From NCBI RefSeq assembly GCF_001680005.1, contig NC_033564.1:2356001-2420000 (forward strand): 64,000 nucleotides of DNA, given 5' to 3'. Both the position numbers and the translations under genes were made by a program. The stretch is from Plasmodium coatneyi (lineage: Eukaryota > Apicomplexa > Aconoidasida > Haemosporida > Plasmodiidae). The notes under the pieces were generated by a model. It saw only the letters and a list, made by a program, of their open reading frames with translations, ran no database searches and was not told the DNA's origin. The first letter of the stretch is position 1. The number at the start of each line of letters is the position of its first letter. Positions 32,071 through 40,872 of the stretch are shown here, piece after piece.

Positions 32071-33450
32071 GGAGTTTGCGAAGAGGGCAACATTTTCCTT
32101 GAAAATATATCATCTTTTGGTTATTCGTGCTCTGATTAGCAGTGCGTCTGGTGGTACTACTTGTAGCATTACCAGTGGTATTATTACTGATGTTTTCATT
32201 ATTGTTAATTACAATGCATTCGTTATTTATTCCCAACATGCGAGGTGTGCGCCCGCACCTGCAATGGCCACTCCATTTAATGATGTGTGTCTGGGGTGCC
32301 CATTTTGTAACCTGATGAATCTCACCGTTTTATGTTTTTTGGGGGGGACATTCCACTACTTGATATTTCCGACTGGAATGGGCCACCGTTTTGCATATTT
32401 TTAAGGGGGAAAACATCCATCCTTTGGCATTCTTTCACGGGGAAGAGTTCCCCCCCGTTTCGCCCTTTTTCGAGGGCATGTGTTCCACAACATCCTTTTG
32501 TTTTAGATGATCCATGTTTTCCTCTAGCTTTATTTTTCTTTTTTTGTAATTTTTTTTAACACATTTTAAGTTGGAAGAAAAAGGAAAAAGTGTCTCATAA
32601 TTTTTTTGTATTCAAGGAATAAAATTAGTGGGAAAAAAAGGGTAAACACAGAAAAGGTCATGGTGACCGAGTTTGACGCATTTATAAACATAATTCCTTA
32701 AAGAGAAATGTTTCCATCCCGCTTGGATGTGCATAAACAGTGGCGTAAAAACCTGCGACGATGTAGTTGCGTGGTAAATTTTTTTACGGGATAGGGCCAC
32801 AATGGCGCAGAAATTGGGGTAAATTATGTTTCTTTTCCGCATCATTATATGTTGTCACGGAAAGCATTGCAACGTTAGCTCCCTTCACTATAATAAGCAG
32901 ATTTATTCAATCAGGGGCGCCGAGATTTTTTCTCGTATGTGTTTGAGGGAATGATGAAAATGTGAGTAGCCCCGACCTAATACGGATCCAATTTGGAGGA
33001 TACAACTTACAGAGGGGTTCGCATTAGCCTACGGAGACATGCAAATATGTGCATATGAATACAGGCACGTGCATTAACGGATGGGCTAAAACACGGCATC
33101 CGTCTACCTGCATGTGACCAACATTTTTTTTGTGTGTTATTTTAAATTTAAGGTTTTTTTTTTCTTTTTTTTTTTAAACCTACGTTTATGTCGTTCAAAA
33201 AGTATTGCAAAGATACAAATTAAAAAAAAAGGGGAGTTGTGATTCAGGTGCGTTGCGGGGAATGAGCCTTTTGAGGAGGCACTAAAATGTCGAAGTTTTC
33301 TCGTCGCCTGATTTGATACACGTGGAAGGTCGGGCAAACACGTATCAAGCGGAACGCAGCACACATCACACAGCATGTATCACGCGATTGTGCATTTGTT
33401 CCTTCATTCTTATATATTTTTCTTTTTTTTCTTTTCTTCCATTCTTTCCC
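32071..33450. other. Intergenic between the methyltransferase-like gene and the KIR island
   Basis: No complete gene. On the minus strand at 32845-32753 a frame begins MMRKRNIIYPNFCAIVALSR and ends at a CAG/GTTTTT donor-like site. Downstream, about 32696-32570 reads INASNSVTMTFSVFTLFFPL, a possible tail-anchored membrane segment. Their phases do not join, so I do not call a gene. Poly-T and poly-A runs occur at 33156-33175 and 33222-33230. The last 45 bases before 33450 are an almost pure pyrimidine tract leading into the conserved box. Confidence 0.4.
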
Positions 33451-33502
33451 CCCCCTGGGATGACGAAGTACCAGGATATATTATTGTTTTTATAGCCTAG
33501 AA
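33451..33502 (+). repeat. Conserved KIR-island box, copy 1 (left edge)
   Basis: About 50 bases that recur at 38222-38275 (same orientation) and at 43847-43900 (inverted). The shared landmarks in order are CCCCTGGGA, AAGTACCAGG, ATATTATTG and CCTAGAA. It is preceded by a pyrimidine tract and followed directly by degenerate telomere-like repeats. CCTGG and CCAGG arms 12 bases apart could pair. No known element is recognised. Confidence 0.7.
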
Positions 33503-33780
33503 CCTTAACGCTAAGTGTGAAATATTACACCCTCAAATGGGAAATCCTACACTCACCGTAAAATGCGGAATCCTACATACACCCTAAAGTGCGAAATCCT
33601 ACACTCACCCCAAGTGCGAAATCCTACACATACACCCTAAAATGCGAAATCCTACACACCCCTAAATTCGAAATGCTACATACACCCTAAAATGCGAAAT
33701 CCTACACCACCCACTAAATGTGAAATCATACGTACACCCCTAAAATGCGAAATTCTAAACATACACCCACTGATTCATTC
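33503..33780 (+). repeat. Degenerate telomere-like tandem repeat (about 28-36 bp unit)
   Basis: About eight imperfect units, each combining a CCCTAAA-like heptamer with a GCGAAATCCTACAC block. Plasmodium telomeres are built of CCCTRAA heptamers, so these look like decayed or expanded interstitial telomere sequence. They lie just downstream (3') of KIR1. Confidence 0.75.
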
Positions 33781-33787
33781 ACGTTTA

Positions 33788-33960
33788 TTCTTTTTTTTTT
33801 TTCTCTTTTTTTTTTTTTCTCTTTTTTTTTTTTCTCTTTTTTTTTTTTCTCTTTTTTTTTTTTCTCTTTTTTTTTTTTTCTCTTTTTTTTTTTTTCTCTT
33901 TTCTTTTTTTCTCTTTTTTTTTTTTTTTTTTCTTTCTTTTTCTTTCTCTTCTTCTTTTTT
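33788..33960 (+). repeat. Poly-T/CTC microsatellite-like tract
   Basis: Runs of 8-14 T separated by CTC or CT, repeated about eleven times. It lies immediately past the stop codon of KIR1 (which reads on the other strand), so it would be an A/GAG tract in the KIR1 3' UTR. Open frames through it encode only Phe/Ser or Lys/Arg/Glu runs and are not genes. Confidence 0.85.
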
Positions 33961-33972
33961 AGAAGAAAGAAA

Positions 33973-34783
33973 TTATCTAACATATGGGACAGAATATTCA
34001 GATGGGTTCGTTATTGAATTTGTTGTCGAACCAATGGTTGAATATTCGGTAGAATAGTCCCCAAATTCATTAATTTCTCTTTTAATGGTACTTCTTTTTC
34101 TTCTGCCCCCTCCCCCAGAATAGTTATGGTTTCCAAAGAAAAGTGGCCTATACTAAAAAGAAAAAAAAAAAAAAAGGGCATGGTGGGTGGTAGGTGGGTT
34201 GTTAGGAGTGGTGGTAGGTGGGTTGTTAGGAGTGGTGGTAGGTGGGTTGTTAGGAGTGGTGGTAGGTGGGTTGTTAGGAGTGGTGGTAGGTGGGTTGTTA
34301 GGAGTGGTGGTAGGTGGGTTGTTAGGAGTGGTGGTAGGTGGGTAGGTGGGTTGTTAGGAGTGGTGGTAGGTGGGTTGTTAGGAGTGGTGGTAGGTGGGTT
34401 GTTAGGAGTGGTGGTAGGTGGGTTGTTAGGAGTGGTGGTAGGTGGAAGGAAGTTGGTCTAAGGAAGGAAGGAAAAGAGAGTCTAAGGAAGAAGATCTAAG
34501 GAGGAAGGAAAGGAAGGGGTCGAAGGAGGGAAGGAAGGTTGTTAGGGTGGTGGTTGTTGGAAGGAAGGTTGTTAGGGTTGTGGTTGTTGGAAGGAAGGTT
34601 GTTAGGGTGGTGGTTGTTGGAAGGAAGGTTGTTAGGGTGGTGGTTGGTGGAAGGAAGGTTGTACTTACCTTATATAGATAGAAACCAAGTGCTGGTAAGG
34701 CTATTGTTGCTGCACCACCAACAGCGGAAGGAATGATGGGGATGTCAGTTTTTCCCCCTGATGCTAGTAATTGTGGAACTGGC

Positions 34784-34814
<31 letters not shown>

Positions 34815-37392
34815 GCTGTTGTTGTTGCTGCTGCTGGAGCTGCTGTATTTCTGATGTTCCTCCTCCTCCTTGACCCTGGGCACCTTCGGTTTTTTTTCCT
34901 TGGTTTTGAGCACCTTCTGCTTTTTTTCCTTGGTTTTGTGCTCCTTCGGTTTTTTTTCCTTGGTTCTGAGCACCTTCTGCTTTTCTTCCTTGGTTTTGTG
35001 CTCCTTCGGTTTTCTTTCCTTGGTTCTGAGCACCTTCTACTTTTTTTCCTTGATTAGGACTTCCTTCTGCTTTTTTTCCTTGCACATAACCTAAAAAGTG
35101 ATGTAAAAATAGGGGACGTTGTTTTTTTTAGTGTAATAAGCAAATGTTTATACCTAAATTCCTTACGCTTAAGCCTTCCTTCCACCTACCACCACCCTAG
35201 CACAACATTTCTTCTTTCACCCCTAACAACCTTCTCTTCCACCTACCATCGCCCTCACAAGCTTCCTTCCACCAACCACCCCTAACACCCAAATCAGCAG
35301 CCAGCTGCGCACTTCCCCCAACATGCTCTCTTCCTTTTTTTTTTTTTTTCCTTAAAGGAAGTAACCTTCCTTTTTTTCACCCCTTACAATCCTCCTAAGG
35401 TGCACCCTTCTCCACACTTCCCCGAAGAAGCTTCCTTTTTCCCCTTTAAACTCTTTCTTTCTTTTTTTCATCTTTAAACTTTCTTTCTTTTTTTCTCCAT
35501 TTAAACGTTCTTTCTTCCTTCAAATTATACCTGCAACCTTCCTCTCGTTCATTTTATTTGTCTTACCTGCTTCCTTTCTTAAGCGCGATGGTTGCTCAGG
35601 GCATGTTAATGGCTTCGGGGGCCCATATTCCTTCCCGTTGTTTTTTTCCCTATCAAATACTGTGCAATATGCATCTCCGTGAGTACGCCAGCAAGTATCA
35701 CTTAAGGTTATATGTGTTGATTCAGCTTCCTTAAGGGAACTCTGGTATTTTGAACTGCTGCAATATTTAGTTCGCTCCCCACTATTCTGCATTTTATTAT
35801 AGTCGTAATAGTAGTCATGTAGTATTTTAGCTTGTGGGAACCTGTCTTTGATAATACCACCGTACAAATTGGTGCACGTACATGTGCCCATGGAACCCCT
35901 CAGCTTGTTATAAATTTCTCTCATAAGCGGTGAAAAATTGTTTCCTTTCGTAAATTTATCCTTTATTTTTTCACCTAACCAGAAGTACAGGAATTTACAG
36001 GGATCATAATAATCACCTGGTTTCGTCTCCATTTTACAAGCGTAATCGTAGTTACTAACAATTCCAACGGCTAGATTCTGATCATTCCCCCACTTTTGTA
36101 GTTCTCCTTCTACCTTTTTCTTTAAATCTAGGTTACAGTATTGATTTGCCTCACGACTTTCTGTACAATAATTCCTTCCATCGAATGTAGTGTATATTTG
36201 TTCGGAGGGTAACTTAACTGAAACTTCCGTTCGCTAAAAAAAAAATATATAGAATTGGTAACACGGGGAATAGTGCAGTATATATATATATATATAAGTG
36301 CTCTTTTCCACATATATATGTATATATATGTGTATACATTTCCCCTTACACATATGTGTGTACATTTTTCTATTATTACATTTTTCCTTATTATATTTTT
36401 TTTCTTATTACATTATGTATAATGTAATGTATTTATAATATTTATTTGTCCTAAGTAAGGAAAGGAACAAACCTGTGTTGCTGGTGCTAGATTTTCCACT
36501 GGAGCTTCTGGTGGTTTGGCAGCATTGCAGTTTAATTTTTGGGGTTCGTTATATTCCTTCCCCTTAATTTTTTCCCTATCATATACTTCACAATATGATT
36601 CTCCGCCCTCCTTTATGCAAGTTGAAGTTAACTCCAAATATGCTGCAAGAGCTGCGCTGTAGAAGGAATCACATTTTTCATTATTATTGCAATAATCACG
36701 ACACTCCTCATTGTTCCTTTCTAATTTGTTAAAATTATAGTACCAATCGAATACCTTCTTAGCCTTTACGAAACGTTCATCGCTAATATTAGGATATATA
36801 GCAGTGCAGTTACATGTAGGACTGAAATTCTGCAGCTTACCATAAATTGCCTTCATAACCAGTTTAAAATGGCCTGGCGTTTGGAAATTCTGCTTTACTT
36901 TATCCCCTAACCAATAATAAAAGAAGGCATAAAGATCCTCATCGCCCACAGAATTCAACCACTCCTCCTTTCCTCCTCTGTTACATAAGTTACAGTAGTT
37001 TTTTACAATTGTATTGATCAAATCCCAATGTTCCCCTCCGTATGGAAATAATGATAATTTCAGTTGTTCTCCCAGTTCACTAGGGTTCTTCTGTTTTTTC
37101 CCCTCTGGGAATGTACAATGTCTTCTTCCTTTTCCTTCGTCTAAAGTATCGTATATTTCCTTTGATGGTAATTTAATCTCATATGGACTCTGTAAGTACA
37201 ATGAGTGAAAAATACTTGTACATGCGTATATTGCCCTATTATTATATGATATACACGTGGAGCATTATATATATATGTATGTGTACACACATACACATAT
37301 ACTACTATGTGTATATATACACATTTTTTTTTTTTTTTTTTGCAAATAGTGGAAATGTGCATAGATTGGTTGTATTATTCCCTTTTTACCAT
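33973..37392 (-). CDS. KIR variant antigen (pir superfamily), KIR1
   Basis: Exons read on the minus strand: 37189-36473, 36233-35567, 35090-34669 and 34152-33973. All junctions are phase-consistent (0, 1, 0). Exons A and B each encode one Cys-rich KIR/pir ectodomain with the LPS(K/E)(E/Q)IY start and an FFYYWLGDKVK or LYFWLGEKIK core; the two are copies of one domain. The third exon carries seven 10-residue repeats of the type KKTEGAQNQG, a run of about 20 Gln, and the membrane span (SAVGGAATIALPALGFYLYK). The last exon encodes a short cytoplasmic tail with RRKRSTIKREINEF. Without exon 1 this gives 661 residues. A usual short first exon was not certain; a lone ATG with a GTAAAA donor at 37392-37390 would fit in phase. 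KIR proteins are exported to the infected red-cell surface. There is no classical signal peptide or clear PEXEL in what I can read. Confidence 0.85.
34165..34444 (+). repeat. 24-bp G-rich tandem repeat in the last intron of KIR1
   Basis: About ten near-perfect copies of a 24-bp unit built from GGTGGTAGGTGGG and TTGTTAGGAGT, with one irregular unit near 34341. They fill most of the KIR1 last intron (34153-34668), where the KIR1 sense strand is C-rich. Adjacent GG/GGG runs could form two-tier G-quadruplexes on the plus strand. Related 30-bp and 21-bp arrays lie at 34541-34665 and 43575-43735. Confidence 0.9.
34541..34665 (+). repeat. 30-bp G-rich tandem repeat
   Basis: Four copies of a unit made of GGAAGGAAGG, TTGTTAGGGT and GGTGGTTGTT, just downstream of the KIR1 TATAAG/GTAAGT donor on the minus strand. 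It is separated from the 24-bp array by a short GGAAGG-rich stretch. Confidence 0.88.
34769..35075 (-). repeat. Coding repeats of KIR1: poly-Gln tract and 10-residue repeats
   Basis: Within KIR1, 34782-34848 is a CAA/CAG tract encoding about 20 Gln with one Leu interruption upstream. 34875-35075 is seven 30-bp units encoding GKK(A/T/V)EGAQNQ-type repeats. They sit between the ectodomain and the membrane span and form a charged, polar stalk. Confidence 0.9.
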
Positions 37393-38221
37393 TGTTTATG
37401 AATATTCTCAATATATAATTCATTTATGTTAAAGAAGTGTTCATGTGCTCACATAGTTCGGGAACACGTACCCAAATTTTGATTGATTTATGATGATTAT
37501 GAAATGAGGAGGTATTCAATTTTTATTTTTTCGAATTATACACACATTGTTCAATTTATCAAACAATGATAATCCACCGTGTACATTTTGTGAATTAGCA
37601 TGTGCACATAATTAAAGTAAAAATGGTAATGAATACACACAGAACGGTAACAAAGTAAAAAAAGTAAAGAACGAGCTCTACTCCCTTCCTCCCCCCCCTT
37701 TACTACTTTCTCCTTTATTATATATTACTGAATTTTGCACGATTCAGTATAAGAATATGCTGCAATACACATAATCTTCTCTTGCATTCATGATAAATCC
37801 ATAATTACAATTCCAAACATTCATACTTTCTCAGTTGACTACACTACAAATGAACTTATTCAAACATAAGGTGTGTATATCATATTATATAACCTTCCCT
37901 TTCCCTTTTAGTGCACATTCCAGTTCATCTTTTTTTACCTACACTTTCCCTTCTTTTTCCTTCCATCCTAATATATACAGCCTGCATATTTTTATTTATA
38001 TGTGTGTGACGTGTACATTACACAATGGAAGCTACTCCATTCCCACTTTCATCTAATGTTGCATTTTTAAGCGTATTTGTGCCTTATTCTTCCTAACCTC
38101 ACCTCCTCCTTTCCTTTTTTTTTTTTTTTTTTTTTTTTCCTTCCTTCTTTTCTTTCTGCCTTTACATGCTTTTTTTTTCTTTTATTTCTCTCTTAATCCT
38201 ATTTTTTATTTTCCTTATGCA
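37393..38221. other. KIR1 5' flank and pyrimidine tract
   Basis: Upstream region of KIR1, with AT-rich DNA followed from about 38100 by long T, CCTT and CTTT runs that lead into box copy 2. No gene is supported. Confidence 0.5.
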
Positions 38222-38275
38222 CCCCTTGGGGCGGCCAAAGTAGCAGGCCATATTATTGGGTTATTAACCTAGAAT
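38222..38275 (+). repeat. Conserved KIR-island box, copy 2 (between the KIR genes)
   Basis: Same landmarks as the other two copies: CCCTTGGGGCGGCC, AAAGTAGCAGGCC, ATATTATTGGGTTATTAACC, TAGAATAAGG. It is preceded by a pyrimidine tract and followed by telomere-like repeats, exactly as at 33451. Its closest match is the inverted copy at 43847-43900, which shares GGCCATATTATTGGGT. Confidence 0.8.
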
Positions 38276-39665
38276 AAGGTCTACCACTGAACCATAAACC
38301 CTGAATCCTTAACCCTAAACACTGAAAACTAAATACTAATATCCTTAACTATACACCTACACCCTGAACCCGTACACTTACACCCTAAATCCTACTCCTA
38401 CACCCTGAACCCCTAGACTCACACCCTAATGCTACTCCCGTATCCCGAATATTAAGCCTACACCCCGAACCCTAAACCCGAAATCCAATTCCTATAACCA
38501 TACACCCTGAACTCAAAACCCCGAACCCTACCCTCATACCCTAACACCTACTCCTACACGCTTACAACATCATAACCACACCCTTACAACATTATACCTA
38601 CACCCTTAAAAATCATTCCTACACGCTTACAGCATCATTGCTACACCCTAACACACTTCCTTCCTTAGTCCACATACCTTCCCTTCCTTAGACACCCTTC
38701 CTTTCATTCCTTCCTTAAACGCTACTTAGATCTTCTTGCTCCATAGACATTCTTTCCATTCCTTCCTTAGACTCTCCTTTCCTTCATCCCTTAGACAAAC
38801 TTTCCTTCCTCTTCCATAGAATCCCCTCCTTCTCTTCCCTCCTTATACCTCCTTTCTTCCACCCCTAACAACCCTATCTTCCACCACCCTAACAAACCAC
38901 CACCCACCTAACAAACCTCCTTCTCCCAACCACCACCCCTCTGCACAATTCCTTCCACCTACCCCCCAAAACAATTTCCTTCGACCAGCCTAACAACCCA
39001 CCTATCACTCTAAAACCCAAATCCACAAACCCCAAATTCTGTACCTCAAATCACCAAAGCCTAAATCCTAAACACTAAATTCCCGAATCCCAAACCCTGA
39101 TATGCATACCACAAAAGGTAAACCCTAAACCCTAAACCCTAAAACTAAAACCCTTAATGTTAAAACCTGAACCCTAAACCCTAAACCCTAGGCCCTAAAC
39201 ACAGAACCTAAACCCTGAATCCTAAAACCTAAAACCCTGAACTCTGAACCCTGAATACTAAACCCTAAGCCCTGAGCCCTGAACCCTAAAGCCTAAAACC
39301 TAAATCCTCAACACTGAAGCCTTAAGGTTAATCCCCGAAAGTTGAACCGTAAACCTTGAACCTTGAAAAGTAAACCCTCGGACATTAAATACTAAACCCT
39401 GATCACATCAACCCTAAACGCTTAACCCTAAATCCTAAGCCCATGAAACGTAAACTCAAAACCCTGAAATATAAATACTAAAACCTAAAATCTAAAGTCT
39501 AAACACTGAACCCTAAAACCTAAAAACTAAATACACAACACAGAGGAATAATGCTTAAAGTCTCAACCCTAAATCTGCAAACTTGAAATCTAAACACCGT
39601 AACTTTAAACCCTAAACCCTGAACACTAATCCCTGAACCCTAAACCCTAAACCGTGTACCCTAAA
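38276..39665 (+). repeat. Interstitial telomere-like repeat block
   Basis: About 1.4 kb of degenerate heptamers. The best-preserved part is 39118-39210 and 39600-39665, with runs of CCCTAAA; elsewhere the units vary (CCTACACCCTGAA and similar). A segment at 38650-38990 interrupts the heptamers with TTCCTTAGACTCTCC-like and CCACCACCCTAACAA-like sequence, similar to the KIR1 last intron. Such heptamers are normally found at chromosome ends; internal copies next to variant genes are known from P. knowlesi. Confidence 0.92.
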
Positions 39666-40872
39666 CTACAGTATATATAAGTTAATGGGAACATATAGTT
39701 CGATTAAAACCTTCACTTAAGTTAAAGGAAGAATATAGGGCACATTAATGCGTGGAAAGTATTGTACAGGCTAAGATTGAGAAGAGAAAAGAACTCCTAT
39801 AACCTAATTCATATTCTTACTATAGGGGAGTTATTTATGTAATTGACTTATCATAAAGACCAAGAAAAGGTAGTAAACTAATATGTAAAGTAGAATGTGC
39901 ATTAAAAAGGGAGAGAGAGAATTAGCTGAAATAGCACATTATTTATGTTTTCAGTATGAAGGAATTATTCGTAGTATACCTATCAGAAAAAAGAAAGAAG
40001 AAATAGAAAGAAAGGAAAATGTTATTATTGGCGACTATAGGTGAAAGGAGGTGTACTACAATATACTATTATGGCGACTCCTGTGTTGGTTCTCTCTTTC
40101 TTGAGTATAATTAATTCAACTCTTGGCACATTATATACTGTTCATGTATTCTAGCAGTAGGAGCTCCTTACTATATATTCATATAGGTGTGCACATTCGT
40201 AATGAACATGGGAGAATTTTCTCTACGTGAGGTGCAGTTTATATATATGTTAACAGTTTCTTTATAACAACCCTTCTTTTAAATAGCAGTGAAAAATAAA
40301 TTCAAAATACACATATTAACATTTATATTAGGATGGGGAAACCATACTGTTATATATATACACATATACATTCATATATATATGTATATGTGTATGCATA
40401 TGTTATATATGTAAAGGCAGCTAAAGAATGCGTGTATAAATAATAAGTTCATATTGCTAATAAGTTTATATCATGCAATAATAAAATAATACATAAATAG
40501 GGAATGTATAGAGAACTTTATTCTTCCCTGTTATATGTACGATTTTGTAAGGAGTATATCGTTCTTCATATATTTCTTTATTACATTATATATATACGTG
40601 TGATGATTTTGATATGTATGTGTATGTGTTGTATAATGTATTATCACCACTTTGAGGGAAGTTAAAGAATTACGCATTTTTTTAAGAAAGGGAAAGAAGA
40701 GTACGAATATTTGCTACATATACAATTTTTAAATGGTGGACACCCCACCCTTCAGAGTATATAACTGAAGAATCTCACATACATACATTAGTTATAAATA
40801 AGTGTAAGGAAGTAGAAAGGAACAACTTCTATAGAAATTTGATTCTGTACAAAAGGAATGTATACATAAACA
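39666..40872. other. KIR2 5' flank
   Basis: Unique-looking AT-rich sequence without a long open frame. It contains (TA)n/(CATATA)n segments (40350-40410) and should hold the KIR2 promoter and leader. No specific site can be named from sequence alone. Confidence 0.5.

Noticed and set aside
32560..32850. Two-exon minus-strand gene between the PRMT-like gene and the island
   Set aside because: Both pieces look protein-like, but the donor and acceptor phases do not match and there is no alternative junction.
33726..34057. Open frames rich in Phe/Leu/Ser (+) or Lys/Arg/Glu (-)
   Set aside because: They are translations of the T-run/CTC tract and contain no other information.
34126..34461. 111-codon plus-strand frame of Gly/Arg/Trp/Val repeats
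   Set aside because: It is the 24-bp minisatellite read through; the array lies in the KIR1 intron on the other strand.
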